Both the position numbers and the translations under genes were made by a program. The notes beneath the pieces are model-generated. The model did not search any database, had not been told where the DNA came from, and saw only the letters and a program-made list of their open reading frames with translations. A stretch of 64,000 nt of DNA from Hamiltosporidium tvaerminnensis (Eukaryota > Microsporidia > Dubosqiidae): assembly GCA_022605425.2 (NCBI GenBank), contig CM061252.1, positions 310,001-374,000 of the forward strand, in the 5' to 3' direction. Shown here in pieces: positions 24,001 to 36,640 of this stretch. Each line of letters starts with the position of its first letter. Within the stretch, counting starts at the first letter, position 1.

Positions 24001-24795
24001 AAAATGATTATTTAAAGCACCGTAATGAGCACTGGCAATATAATTGAATCTTTAAATTGCCAATATATCCACAATATGACAATTTTCGTTACATTTTATA
24101 CATTCTTTCAATTTATATCAAATAATATTTTAATCTATTACTTAAAAATTCAGTTTCAATACAAATTACAAAATCTACAGATACTTTTTAATTGAAAGAT
24201 CGTAATATTTAGGTTTTTCTATTTCTAAGTTGTGTATCAGAAACAATTTATAAAAATTTCAAAGCAAACTATTTTCATTATAAGTTTTTAGATTTTCTTT
24301 AACTTTAAATTTTTGCATGCGTAATTTTTTACTTGTAAATAAGTTAAGCGGTTCTAAACATTCTATGAACATTTAATATATTGTAAACATATTTTTTTGG
24401 ATAAGAAATTACATATAGAAATCCAAATCGATCTGGTTTATGTTGAATATTTATACACTAGTTTTTCTTTAAAAAATAATTATAATTGAAACCGAATTAA
24501 GAATAGAAAACTAAGCTATGAAAATAATAGAAATAAAGAATGCAAAACCTATCATATCTAAACTATATGATAGAATTATAGCTAATAGTAATTTTTTTAG
24601 AACAGATTGATTGAGAATCAAATTATATAATATCCAATATGATAGAAACAATTGCCTATAAAAAATGACATTGTATAAATAATTAAAACGAAGGATAAAA
24701 ATAAATTAACCAATAATTTAAATAGTCAGTCCAATTTTTAGACTTTACTAAATATAATATTGAAAAGGGTTACGAGATGGAATAAGATATTTCAA
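21004..24795. other. Gene-free AT-rich stretch with one tandem duplication
   Basis: A 63-base unit (TTATAAGAATCAGCCTTTG, then GATAAGTTTAAAAACCATAG) is present twice at 21233-21358. The rest shows no frame with a plausible start signal and no recognisable family; 22180-22900 is slightly less AT-rich and may be old decayed sequence. Confidence 0.5.
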
Positions 24796-24975
24796 ATGTG
24801 TTATTATTTTTTTTTTATACTATTCTATGGCGCAACCTTCTCTGGTGATTCTGAGCCTTATTTATCAATATTTACCAGAATTAGAAAAAAAATAGAAACA
24901 ATTAATGATAAATTTATCAATAAAATAAGACAAAAAGTGTATTATAAATGTGAATTAAAAGTTTTAATCAATTGA
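24796..24975 (+). CDS. Possible small secreted protein
   Basis: A 59-residue frame starting at the ATG at 24796. It begins with a strongly hydrophobic stretch (MCYYFFFILFYGATFSG) that looks like a signal peptide, followed by a charged, lysine-rich helix. The stop at 24975 lies only 3 bases from the stop of the convergent gene at 24979-25698. No homologue is recognised and there is no CCC motif; an AT-rich TATA-like run (AATATAATAT) lies about 40 bases upstream. In this AT-rich context a chance frame is possible. Confidence 0.35.
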   Translation: MCYYFFFILFYGATFSGDSEPYLSIFTRIRKKIETINDKFINKIRQKVYYKCELKVLIN

Positions 24976-24978
24976 CTT

Positions 24979-25698
24979 TTATCTTGTTTTCCCCGCCTCA
25001 TATCTTCTTAAATAAGCCGAATATTCGTCGATTTGTTCTTGGTTCAAATATTTCGGAATATTATATTTTCTATCAATTTCGGGATCAACTCTTCTTCCCG
25101 AGCCTTGCTGTGACTGTGAACCACCGTTTTTTAGATTCGGTTGTTGTTGATAAGGATTGGCGCCGGATAGTTGTCCAGAAGAACTGGGACTTGGCTGTCT
25201 TTGCTGGTTACAACAGGGGCATGATCCCTGCTTAGGACAACATGGACATGATCTTTGTTGAGGAGAGTATGGATTCGATCGTTGTTGAGGACAGCATGGG
25301 CATGATCTCTGCTGAGGAGAGTATGGGTTCGATCCCTGCTGAGGACAGCATGGACATGATCTTTGCTGAGGAGAGTATGGGTTAGATCGTTGTTGAGGAC
25401 AGCATGGGCATGACCTCTGCTGAGGAGAGTATGGATTCGATCGTTGCTGAGGACAACATGGGCAGGATCTCTGCTGGGGAGAGTATGGATTCGGTCGTTG
25501 TTGAGGACAGCATGGGCATGATCTCGGTTGAGGAGAGTATGGATTCGGTCGTTGCTGAGGACAGCATGGGCAATATCCTTGTTGCCTATATGGGTTTGCA
25601 CATGGACATGTACTGCAAGCCGAAATAAATATATTCATATTTATTAATAATAGAATCAACATCACTACTGATAATCCAAAAATATTATTTTTTAGCAT
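24979..25698 (-). CDS. Secreted Cys/Pro-rich protein with 18-residue tandem repeats
   Basis: 239 residues. A signal peptide (about residues 1-27, MLKNNIFGLSVVMLILLLIN) is followed by CSTCPCANPYRQQGY. About six near-perfect 18-residue repeats follow (RSNPYSPQQRSCPCCPQQ; 54-bp DNA units), then a Ser/Gln-rich linker and a non-repetitive C-terminal domain (about 195-239, with PKYLNQEQIDEYSAYLRRYE). The CPCC clusters suggest dense disulphide cross-linking or metal binding, as in spore-wall or polar-tube material, but no known family is recognised. A TATA-like TATATAG lies 15-21 bases upstream of the ATG; no CCC motif. The repeat is far more GC-rich than the surroundings. Confidence 0.75.
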   Translation of the reverse strand: MLKNNIFGLSVVMLILLLINMNIFISACSTCPCANPYRQQGYCPCCPQQRPNPYSPQPRSCPCCPQQRPNPYSPQQRSCPCCPQQRSNPYSPQQRSCPCCPQQRSNPYSPQQRSCPCCPQQGSNPYSPQQRSCPCCPQQRSNPYSPQQRSCPCCPKQGSCPCCNQQRQPSPSSSGQLSGANPYQQQPNLKNGGSQSQQGSGRRVDPEIDRKYNIPKYLNQEQIDEYSAYLRRYEAGKTR

Positions 25699-25712
25699 AT
25701 AATTTCAGTATT

Positions 25713-25719
25713 CTATATA
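25713..25719 (-). promoter_or_regulatory. TATA-like box of the Cys/Pro repeat gene
   Basis: The minus strand reads GTATATAGAATACTG shortly before the ATG at 25698. This is comparable in place to TATA boxes before the other secreted-protein genes of this window. Confidence 0.45.
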
Positions 25720-26576
25720 CATATAGACTTCAAGAACAAATATATTTTCAGCATAAAAACTCACAATAAATTATATGAAGGTATCAAATAAAAAATTAAA
25801 AAAAAATTTAATGATAGGTAGTTTATATACGAACCAATAGCATTTTTATTTTCCTTTAATATTTTTTGTAATACGAAAAAAACCTATCTTGTATTTGTAA
25901 ATCTAAAATTATTTACTGAAAAATTCAGTTTTAACAAATCATAAGATATTTTAAAATTTTTTTTTTCTTTTCGATCAGTAATTCTACATTCTAAGTTTTC
26001 TCAAGTGATATGTGTTGATTGATTATATAATTTACAAATCAACCTAGATTTTAAACGCCACGATCCTTTAAAAAACCCAATTTTCTAGCAAGCATACTTC
26101 TCTACAAAAGAAAATATATTTTTTTGCGAGATTATTTTAGAGTTAGTTTTATATTCTAAACGTTACCATCGCTTATACGATAATTATTATAAGAAAAATA
26201 CAGAATAACACAAACATTTCGTAATATAATTATCATTATACTTGTTTTATAATCATATAGAAAATCTATAGGAAATCATAACATATTAAACGCTTAATTA
26301 CTATGCGAAAATATTTTATGATTTCTGATCATATATTAAATATTATAAACAACTAAATGTAATTCATTAAGAGTTGAAAAATCTTTTCTACCAAGATTTC
26401 AAGTTAACTTAAAATTTCATATTTAAATTTTATTTTTAAACTTCTTAGAGAATAAAACATTAATTTAAATTATTTATTTTTAGCTTTCTTTCTTTTCCAA
26501 CTTTCTAATCTCTTTAATTTAATATATAAGAAGATAATCACATTAGAAACTAGCTATTCGAAAAATTTTAAAGAAA
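25720..26576. other. Gene-free AT-rich stretch
   Basis: No frame, RNA gene or clear repeat recognised. Confidence 0.5.
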
Positions 26577-27219
26577 TGGGAGTAAAACGTATTGTTTGAT
26601 TTTTTTTTGGAATGAATACTATAAATGTTTTCGGTTACTTTATGTGGATTTATTTAATAATAGAGGCTAAAAAAATAGTGTAGATTTTCTTGAAAGTTAA
26701 TTTCTAGTTTTTTATGTAACCTGATTGCAAGCCTCGATTGAATTTGTAAATAATTGTCCATTTAAGGCATGAAATTTTGTCATGCTTCTTCGTGTTATAG
26801 AATTAGGCGCAAGCTAGGTACAAAATAAAAACCATTCAAAAAGCACAAGAACTAAGTATAGAGTCACACATACTATTATGATATGTCAAAGTTCAAGTAG
26901 ATTCGATTTAGGTTCCAAAATATATTTTATTTGGAAGTCTATTTAGTTCCGAAAGTCTTGAGTAAATGAAAACACAGCTATTCCGAAGCCTACGGTAAGT
27001 TTCAATTGTTATCACACCATAGGCGACGTAAATTAACAAACTCATGGCAACATTTGCCCATAAATGATTCGTATACACATTTTTGAAGAAAGTTTTTGAA
27101 TTTAGGTATCCGAGCGATACTGAAGAATTTAAAGTAAGCAGTTATCTATGCTGAGCACGAAACAGCGAATATCATGGAAATAATACAATAATTTCTCTTT
27201 TTTTAAAAGATGTGATGCT
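26577..27219 (-). repeat. 0.7-kb dispersed repeat, decayed copy (inverted)
   Basis: Recognisable blocks in the inverted orientation: TTTTTTATGTAACCTGATTGC, AATTGTCCATTTAAGGCATG, TTAGGCGC, and the end AAAAGATGTGATGC. They occur in the same order as in the intact copy at 5661-6370 but with many substitutions and gaps. Confidence 0.65.
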
Positions 27220-27954
27220 TAGATAAACTAAAATTTGTAATAATGACCAAATTTCTTGGCTAAAAAAGATGAAAACTGAATAAAATGCAATTTTCTATAG
27301 AAATCAAAAAATTATTTAAACTCTAGCTCAATTCATTGAAATAATAGAAAGGTATTAGTTCGGAATTAAGCTTTATTAAAATTTCTTTGATAAATTTTTA
27401 TTCTAAAAGTATAAATTTTTCCTTTAAATGTAAAGAGAAATGAATTTTTCATATTTGATAAATTTTAGAAAATTTTATAAAACTAACATGTAATTGATTT
27501 CTGAGGAACTTTATCATCATATTGCATATATGATCTGAAAAGAAACATACTATATTCTGATGTTGACGCCTATTCTTACAAAGCCATATTCTTTTGGATT
27601 CGATATAAGGAAACCACAATTAAATCTATAGATTTTATTGAATAAGAATAAATCACAAGTGCAAAAAATAATTATAGCTTATTAAATGTTATATTTCATA
27701 GCAATATCGATAATAGTTTTTTTATTTAATGAACTTTACAAAGAATATGTTTCGGATAATTTAATTAAGTTCAAGGAGAATAACCTAAGAAAAATGAAAC
27801 AAAATGCATACTTGTAAGTTTTTTAATTATTATTTTCTTAGTTCGTAAGATTTTCCTTATCATAAACTGGTGGGTTAAACATACCAAAAAACACTTATTG
27901 AAACCTCAAATATTAAAAATTTAATCTTTAAGGAAGAGCCCTACTCAAAATAAA
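27220..27954. other. Gene-free AT-rich stretch
   Basis: Downstream flank of the large minus-strand repeat gene. Nothing recognised. Confidence 0.5.
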
Positions 27955-30900
27955 TCATTCGGCGCCAAAGAAATCGAAAAAATTCCAAAAATCGTCTAAG
28001 TCATCATATACGCCAAGCTCGCCATAATCTCTACCGCCATATTCCTCATAACCTCTACCGCCATATCCGCCATAACCTCTACCGCCATATCCGCCATAAC
28101 CTCTACCGCCATATCCGCTACCGCCATATCCGCTACCGCCATATCCTATACCGCCATATCCTCTACCGCCATATCCTCTACTGCCATATTCCTCATAACT
28201 TCTACCGCCATATCCGCCATAACCTCTACCGCCATAACCTCTACCGCCATATCCTCTACCGCCATATCCTCTACTGCCATATCCTCTATCGCCATAACCA
28301 CCATAGCCATCATAACCTCTACCACCATAACCTCTACCACCATAACCGCCATAGCCATCATAACCTCTACCGCCATATCCGCCATAACCGCCATAACCTC
28401 TACCGCCATAATTACCATAGCCATCATAACCTCTACCGCCATATCCGCCATAACCACCATAGCCATCATAACCTCTATCCCCATATCTACCGTATCCATC
28501 ATAACCTCTATCGCCGTATCCACCGTATCCATCATATCTTTGATTATCATGTTCATTTCTCTTTGTGTTATAAGGATCTAATTTGTTCTTTTGCTGTGTT
28601 TTGTTAGGTAACTTTTCACTTTTACCTGGTAGTGTATCAGATAGTATTTGTGAATCAGCCCTTCCACTTTTATTTTCTTTGGTTTTTTGATTTGATTGTG
28701 GATCATCTTTTTTTGTTTCAGCCTCAGCTTTTTTAGGTGAATCAGGTTTATTATTAGTACTTGTATCTTGAGCAGGTGATGAATCCAATGATTTAGAAAC
28801 AGCATCCGTGCCATCTGTAGGGGATTTATTTGAATCAGAGGAATTGGAGGAGTTAGATAGGAGTTGAAGAAGTTTTGGAATCAGAAGGTGAACCTCGATT
28901 TGAGGAAGCATTCTGAGGGGAGATAACCGAACTATCGTTTTTAGCAGGGAATATCAGTATGAGGATTTGAAGTTTGGTTTGAAGGCAAAGTTGCTGATGG
29001 ATTATTCATTGATTTTTTTTCATCCTGAGAAGATTTTGAAGTGGTTGTTGGAGAAGAACCAGGTGTCGCCTCTAATGATGGAAGTGTTGTGGAGGGTAGA
29101 GAAGAGATTGGTGAAGAAGTGGCTGAAGAGGGTGGATCGGGGGTTGAAGAAGTTGATTTTGGTGAGGGAAGGGTTGCGGCAGAACATGCAGAAGGCTTGG
29201 AATTTAAAGATACAGGAGTGGTTGGTTTTGAAGATTGAGAAGAAGGCGAAGGTTGAGAAGTTTGAGAAGATGGTGAAGCTGAAGAAGCTTGGGTAGGTTG
29301 AGAAGATGGAGAAGATGGTGAAGATGGTGAAGCTGAAGAAGCTTGGGTAGGTTGAGAAGATGGAGAAGATGGAGAAGATGGAGAAGATGGAGAAGATGGA
29401 GAAGATGGAGAAGATGGAGAAGATGGAGAAGATTGAGAAGATGGAGGAGGTTGAGAAAATGGAGAAGGTTGAGAAGATGGAGAAGGTTGAGAAGATGGAG
29501 GAGGTGGTGAGGGTTTTGAAGATGGAGAAGAGGGGATAGGTGTGTCTGTTGTGAAAGCAGAAAAACCACCATCTGTATCTGATTTATTTGATGAAGAAGA
29601 TGTTTCGGAAAGGGAAATCGGCACATCTCCTATACTTCGAAGTTTTTCATTCCCATTACTTGTTTTTTGAGGTGATAACTCAGACCCCGAATCTTTTGTT
29701 TTTTTTCGTTGGCATGCACTGCAATAATTTTCACTCATCTGACTTTGAAATTGTGTACCTTGCATATTACTATTCATATTAGAAGGATTGTTTTTATTTG
29801 ATTCAGTCGAGTCTTTATTATTTAAACGCTTTTCCTCCTGTTTCTTTGGTACGTTTGCATTATATGTCTCGTTTATTTCACCAGGTAGCCCACCATCCTG
29901 CCTTTTCTCATTCTTAAGATCAATATTGCCATCTTTATTCTTATTTTTCTGCTGTATAGCTCTTGGTTCTTGGATTTGCTCCCTGCTTTTTATAACACCT
30001 TGAGCCACATCCTTTATTTCAGCTTCATTAGAATCTTTTATCGCTAACTCAGTATCTCTGCTATTTTGCTTTGCATCTTTTGCACCACCTAGAGTATTAT
30101 TAGATCCATCATTAGGTTTTGATGCAATAGCATCAGAATTTTCGCTTTCATTTTTTTCATTTTCAGCTTGAGTTTTCTTAGTTGTGCCGGAAACACCCGT
30201 GTTATTATTTGCATTCAATGAACCTAGTTCATTGCTACCGGCAGAAGCATTTTTGCTTGTTCCACCAACATCTATTTCTTTTTTATTTAGGGGTGAATCA
30301 AATTTTCGATTGTCCAATGAACCACCTCGATTTCCCAGAGATCTTTTTCTGGGAAATTGGCTTTCATACATGGACAAAAATTGTTTATTCATCTCTCTAT
30401 AAAATCTATTCGCTTCCTCGGCGTTACCAAAATTAAGAAAATCGGAATTTCGATATTTTTCATTTCTTCTTGCGTTATTACCGTCATCTAATGCACCCCT
30501 ACCGTAGTTTATTCTGTTACTGCCTTTATTCATTGCACCAGTTCTACCTCCTGCACCTCTCTCATAAATTCTACCACCTCCGCTCATTGCGCCGACTCCG
30601 CTCATTCTATCTCTTCCATTTACTGCCCCGGATCTATTCATTGGAACCTTTTTACTCATTTCATCGCTGTCACTCATTACACCATTTCGATATATTGCCC
30701 CCTGTCCACCTATTGCACCACCTCTACCCATCGTTTCACCTTCACCGCTAGCTCTTGCCCCAACTTCATTATTTGCACCACTTTTGCTCCCTCTATCGCC
30801 TCCATTTATTGCATAACTATCATTTATTACACCTCCACTTCTTATTGCACCAATTCCACCGCCCCCACCTATGTTTTCACCAGCACTGTTGCCTATTTCG

Positions 30901-31328
30901 TTAACACCTATTCCACCACCACCGCTACTTTTTGAACCCCCACTCATTAAACCTCCATCGCTATTCATTACGCTCCCACCGCTACCCATTGCGCCGTTCC
31001 TGCCACTCATTGCGCCGTTCCTGCCACTCATTGCGCCGCCACTTCCCCTCATCGCCCCACCACCTCCCCTCATTGCCCCGCCACTGCCACGCATTGCGAA
31101 TTTCCCGCCATTCATTGCATTACCCGAATATCCTCCATTCAATTGTCCAAATTGATTATTTTGCATTTGATCATTGAATTGAATCGGTGCAGATCTATAG
31201 CTAGATGATCGTCTTATAGCAGGCGCTGCATTTTTATAACTATATCCGCCACTCTTATATCTGCTTCTAGCTGCACCAATTTTCAAAAACATAAAACAGA
31301 TAACAAAAAGCTTTTTTGTCAAAACCAT
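27955..31328 (-). pseudogene. Large secreted Gly/Ser/Pro-rich repeat protein gene broken by two frameshifts
   Basis: The frame from 31328 to 28941 (795 codons) and that from about 28855 to 27955 (about 298 codons) look like one gene of about 1120 codons. A short linking frame (28940-28860, Ser/Pro-rich) lies in the third phase, so two single-base shifts are needed, near 28947 (a CCC run) and near 28855-28880. Order of regions: signal peptide (MVLTKKLFVICFMFLKIGAA); RSRYKSGGYSYKN...RRSSSYRS motif; Gly-rich GAMRGSGG repeats; charged middle with CSACQRKK; SPS repeats; Lys/Asp linker; YGGYGGRGYDG repeats; acidic end (DDLDDFWNFFDFFGAE). Either a decayed gene or sequencing error. A spore-surface role is inference from composition only. 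Confidence 0.65.
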
Positions 31329-31339
31329 ATTCGATGGAT

Positions 31340-34300
31340 CTAGTCTCCTTAAACCGTTTCCCTCTCCTTTAAAAACGCTATATCATTTTTCTTGTCGAGG
31401 TAAATTCGCACGTCATTGGATTTATTTAACCTTTTTCCTTTTTTTTTCATCAGTAATTTGTTACCCAAATACTATGTTTTTCTATTTGTTTAAATTTATA
31501 CACATTATAGGCAAACCTTCATACCAGTTTCCAGTAATTGGTTTCATCAACAATTTTTTTCGAAAACTTATTGCCTCAATCGTGTTTAATTTTTTTTCAA
31601 AAAAATATGAATCGAATAAAAATGTTTTTTACCCATAATATTTTGTTAACCAATTTTCAAAAATTATTATAACTTACTTTTAGAATATTTAAAAATTTAA
31701 GTAGTTTCTATATTTAAAGGTAAAAAAAATATTATCAAACATTTTTTTACATTTAAATCATTTCATTTTTTTTTTGATTTTTTAAAAACAATGGAATCAA
31801 ATTTATAACTTTATATCCAAAAGAAGAAATTGATAAATTAAGCTATAAACCATTTCCAATAATTGCTTAACACTATATATTAATAATACTTTCATGTATA
31901 ATTTATTATATCTTTGATAGTTTAGTGATATTATTCTATACTAAACTTAAAATCTTAAAAGTATTGCTTGATGATATTTTCATTCTATTTTCTAGATTCT
32001 TAATAAATCATTTTACGATATACTAAGATAATTTTAGCCTCTAAACCACTGAATTGTATGTTTTAAATAAAAAAACTTCCAAATGAAATAATCGAAAAAA
32101 AATGCGTTATTTGTTATAGTAATCTCAGATAATTTGTTTTATATCAATTTTGTGAAGCTTTATGTATTTGATTAAATATATTGTTTATATCTGAAATATT
32201 GATACACTAATATTGATAATTTATATTTTTATTGATTTTTTCAATATCCCTATTAAAATTTATACATTATTAAAAAATTATTTAATGTCTAAGCAATACG
32301 ATCCCCTGCCATAGTACCCGTAAGCCCTCATTTTATTTACTATAAAACTTTAAAATGATCTAAAACCATTATGGAAAGATTCTTAAAGGTAGAAATTGAA
32401 TGTAATTCAGTAAATTAAGATATGTTTTAACACACCCCTGCATTTATAGGCACAACCTTCCACGATATTAATTCGTATAAAAATATATTTTATGCGATTC
32501 TGTAACACTTCCTTTATTCTATGACATAGTGACTTTACGCTATACAAAGGATCCCTTCTTAAAGTACTAAATGTTTAAAACAATATTGTATATTAATATC
32601 TTGTTTCGGTTTCTTTATACTACTACTCCCTTGTAACATTACATAAATTTCAAGTAAACCTTATTAATAAGAAAGGAAACAAAAATCGTTAAGTCCTCTT
32701 TTTCTTCTTAAAACTGTATTTTAGTAACTTAAATGTTATTGGTTTTGATTTTTTCAAAATTTTTATTGATACATGAAGTGATATTTATAGAGAAAAGGAA
32801 AAAAACCAAAGAGGAGAGTTCTAAAGCAAATGATTTAATTTTGAATAAATTTTTAATTTTTTCGCTTTCTTAACTCTTTCTCGATCAATTTTCAAATCCA
32901 TTTTGATGTTATTTGATTGAGATATCTTTTTTTCAAAAACAGTCGTTTCCTGTCAAAAATTCAAATGTAAATTTTTTTCAAGAGCCTATAGCCTCAAAAA
33001 AAAGGAGGAATCTGCTGAATTTTTACTTTTAGTTGAAGATTAAAATTTAATAGAAGAAACTAACTGGCGATGTTATAACGGATCGCAAAAGTCCATTATA
33101 GGATATTTAAGTCTCGAGGGGTGTTACGGGTAGAATGGCATGTCTCATTTAATATCAAATTTGATTTATAAACTATTGGTTGTTGTAAAGTAAAAGAATT
33201 TTATTGTGAAAGAAAAAATTCATTTTAAAGTTTGTGGTTTATTTTTTATGAACTATTGATTTTTAATTTAACCTAAAACATAATTTTAGATTATAAATTT
33301 AATACCCATAAACTTAAAAATCATTTATAAAATTCAGTAATTTCCACGACCAAGACGAATCACCTCGAAATGTTTAATTGGTTTAAAAACTATAATACAT
33401 CAATGAGCGTGCTTCAATTAAGATATGTCTCTTTCTATTTGTTCATAAATCTTACACAACCAATTATGGTGAGAAAAGTGAGTATGAAAAAATTGAAAAG
33501 ATTCTATTGATAAAAAAAATATTTGAAATAGAATTCATAAATTTTCTTTATATTGTATTATTTATCAAGAATAACATAATAGATATGTTTTTTTAAATTT
33601 TCCTACAGTTTTCATTTTGGAAAAAAATTTACTCACTTGCTTGAGATTTTTTTTCCAAGAATTTACGGATACATAAAAAATTCATTGAAAAGATTGATGC
33701 TTTTTTACTATTTTATGTACAATATATTTATTCTCATAATAATTGCACAAAACAATTTTGCTTGAATAGCTTCGTGGAACTTTATCCTGATTAAATTATT
33801 AGATTTTTCATGAAAATAACTAAGATTTTATACAATAAATAAATTAAATAATGCAGCATATAGTTAAAAGAACGATGATTTCAGACAAAGAAAATTCTTC
33901 ATCTGAAAAAAATTCTTCGAGAAAAAAGACAGAATTGACTAAAAATAGGTCGAAAGTGAACAGACTAAACATAAAATGCCGATCCGAAGCTCTGAAAAAT
34001 TGAAATTAAATAAAACAGAAGGAGGAGAATAGGCTAATTAAAAAATATCCTCAATTTTTTTGAGAAATTGCTTGAGAGGATAAATAATCCAAAAATGAAG
34101 GACTAAAAAATACATGAGAAACAGACTAAGTGAGAGTATAAAATTTTTATTAAAAATGTTAAGAAAATATGGCTCAGATAGTGAATTTAAGGATTATTTT
34201 CGGGATTTTTTTTCTTAGGAATGATAAAGAAAGTTCGTTTCTACGATCTTAACGTCCAGTAAACTTATTTTTAACAATATTTAATCAAGAAATGCATATA

Positions 34301-34890
34301 AAATTTTAGTGCAAAAGAATTCTGTGACGTAATCACTTTAGATCAAAAATATAATGTCTCAAATGTTGTTTAAATATGACTTAGAATTTGATAAAAAAAA
34401 ATAAATCATAATAAAGTTCCAGGTTCCCTTATTAATATTAAAGGTAAAAATTTACGAACTTATATTGCATTATTTTGTATCTAAAATAAATTTTAAACAA
34501 ATTAACCAATAAATAAGATTTAATAAGTTTTAGATTCCGATTGGATTAAAATACTTGTTTTTAGACCAATCAATTGGCATCATTTCCGTTATTATTTCAT
34601 TTTACACAAAAATCTAGTACGATTTATTGTAATGTATAAATACTATAAATTAATAGAATATTCAAATTAAAAAAAATATTTTATTTAACTCAATTAGTTT
34701 AATTAAAAGACTTATTGATTTTCCAAAACTGATTAACATTTTAAAACGTTAGAATAGTTGATAAGAATAAAATATGATTTGAATATATAATTTATTACTT
34801 TTAAAATATCAGAATAAAATTATTTTTATGTAAAAGAAATAGAAATTTGAAATTTTTCACAAGAAATAAAAAAATGATAAAAACAACATT
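31340..34890. other. Gene-free AT-rich stretch (3.5 kb)
   Basis: No conserved protein, tRNA or intact repeat seen. Homopolymer-rich sequence of low complexity; short slightly GC-richer islands (for example 32290-32330 and 33060-33140) may be very old insertions. Confidence 0.5.
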
Positions 34891-35115
34891 TTAATTCTGA
34901 GCTTGATGGTCAAGCTTGTTTTTCTTATTACCTCTAGTAGAATTACTAGAGCGTCTAGACGAACTTGACCTAGAATAGCTTGCTTTATAATATCCAGCTC
35001 TTATACCATTGGCTCCACCAGCAGCTTCTCTACCTTCCGTAGCAAATATACAATCCAACATAAATGTAAAGCAAATCAAACTCAACATATATCTAATAAT
35101 ATTATTTTTCGACAT
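34891..35115 (-). CDS. Small secreted protein with Tyr/Ser/Arg motif
   Basis: 74 residues. The signal peptide (about 1-25) includes the stretch MLSLICFTFMLDCIFA. A short acidic/Gly-Ala linker follows, then AGYYKASYSRSSSSRRSS and a Lys-rich tail (NKKNKLDHQAQN). The AGY-x-(K/R)-x-SYS...RRSS motif closely matches the region just after the signal peptide in the gene at 40541 and resembles those at 31328 and 45408. Here the repeat tail is absent, so it may be a minimal or tail-less family member. The start is supported by TATATAAA about 20 bases upstream; no CCC motif. Unknown function. Confidence 0.6.
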   Translation of the reverse strand: MSKNNIIRYMLSLICFTFMLDCIFATEGREAAGGANGIRAGYYKASYSRSSSSRRSSNSTRGNKKNKLDHQAQN

Positions 35116-35134
35116 AAAAGTATATTTCCATGTC

Positions 35135-35142
35135 TTTATATA
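35135..35142 (-). promoter_or_regulatory. TATA box of the 74-residue secreted protein
   Basis: The minus strand reads CTATATAAAGACATGG about 20 bases before the ATG at 35115. Confidence 0.5.
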
Positions 35143-36224
35143 GTTTGGTAGAAAAATTTAAACAAATAATATTATTTTGATTATCTTTATTGTTATCTGA
35201 ATTTGATTTAATAACGAATTCTACCCAGTTATTTTACAAAAAAAAAGATTAAATTCATTTTACAATGATTTTAAGATTTCAAATAAAATTTTTAGATAAT
35301 CAACATCAAATATTAATAATTCTATTATTATTTCGGTTGAACACTATCACTGAATAAAATTATTTATATTACAACCAATTATGATTTTGCAGATTAAATA
35401 TATTAATTTATACGTTTTTATTATTGGACATTCCCTTTTTTGGGTTTTTGCTCGTTTTTTTGATACATTGTTTGATATTTAAAATTTTTAAGAGTCTAAG
35501 TAATTTATAGATAAGAAATTATAATAAACATATTATACCGGAAAAAACATTTTAATTTATTTACAATGAAAATTTCTCTTGATTTAACATAAAGTTTTTC
35601 TTATATGTTTAGTTTTTTTCATAATAAACCTCTCCTCCTTTGATTTTTCAAGTTTTTTCCTAAAAACCATTTTGAGATGAAATTGTGAAAAAACTAGCAT
35701 AAAAAAATTAAATATATATGGATGAACTTATATCTGCCAAAAACAACTATTTTTTCACATGTTTAATAATTTTCTTTTATAACTTCGGTTTCTACGAAGT
35801 GATCATATTAAATTTTTAGTTTTTCTTTCGCTAAGAATCGCTATAAGAAAAATTTTAGTTTATTTAGCTATTCATGATCCTACTGACAGGTATTTTAAAA
35901 TTTAACGCAAATTTTTGAATACACTGCTTTCGAATATATATATTTTCATAAATATTCTTTTATGATTTTTCATAACATTGAATTATTGCACAAGCAAGAT
36001 CGAGCCAAAGATATGCAAAATTTATACTTTCTCACTTTATTTTTATATTAATTATACTTCAAAAATGTGTTTATCTTTAAATAAACAATTAATTTGATAT
36101 TTTTAATTGAAGTAGATTATAAATAAATCTAAAAAGAGATTATTTACTAACATATTATGTTTTCATTTTATCTCACTGTGTTGAGGATGTACAAATGAAT
36201 GTTTTCCATTTGTTTCTATTAATC
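35143..36224. other. Gene-free AT-rich stretch
   Basis: Nothing recognised. Confidence 0.5.
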
Positions 36225-36362
36225 ACTTGTTACTTAGGATTATAGGCGATTGGCTTGTGATCCATGTGTTTTATATTCCACCACAATGGCAGCAAAAATT
36301 TAACACGAATGTACACATTCATTACCAAGTAGAAAGTTTTTAATGTGGCTACTCCCCTTCTA
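36225..36362 (+). repeat. 0.7-kb dispersed repeat, 3'-end fragment
   Basis: ATTCCACCACAATGGCAGC, then CATTCATTACCAAGTAGAAAG and AATGTGGCTACTCCCC match the last 120 or so bases of the intact element (ATTCCCACCAAAAATCC ... GCCAAGCAGAAAG ... ATGTGGTTATCCTCCC). Upstream parts are not recognisable. Confidence 0.65.
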
Positions 36363-36640
36363 CCTTTTGATAGAGATACAAATATTAAAACAAAATTCTC
36401 TTTTTTCAAATTAATCACTTATTTAAATCGGTAAAAATTAAGTTTTTAAACTATGTTCGAACTATTGAACTCAACAATAAAATTCAAACATGCCATGTCT
36501 TAACCTAAAAAATACTCAATAAATATTTGATTTAGATTTTCGAAAAAGTTAAAATTAACAAGCAAAACATAGTTAGATTGAAAATATTAAAAATAATGAC
36601 TAAAATTTTAAAAAATTTGAAAATAAATAAATAATTTTAG

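Noticed and set aside
28000-28530. Regularly spaced repeats resembling a CRISPR array
   Set aside because: The repeats are contiguous codons for Tyr/Gly/Arg motifs in an open frame without unique spacers; the same holds for the 54-bp units at 25.2-25.6 kb and the 45-bp units at 40.7-41.0 kb.
30470-31177. Plus-strand frames opposite the large secreted repeat gene
   Set aside because: They are His/Leu/Pro-rich shadows of the Gly/Ser-rich minus-strand gene. The same applies to frames opposite the 25-kb, 28-kb, 40.7-kb and 45.5-kb repeats.
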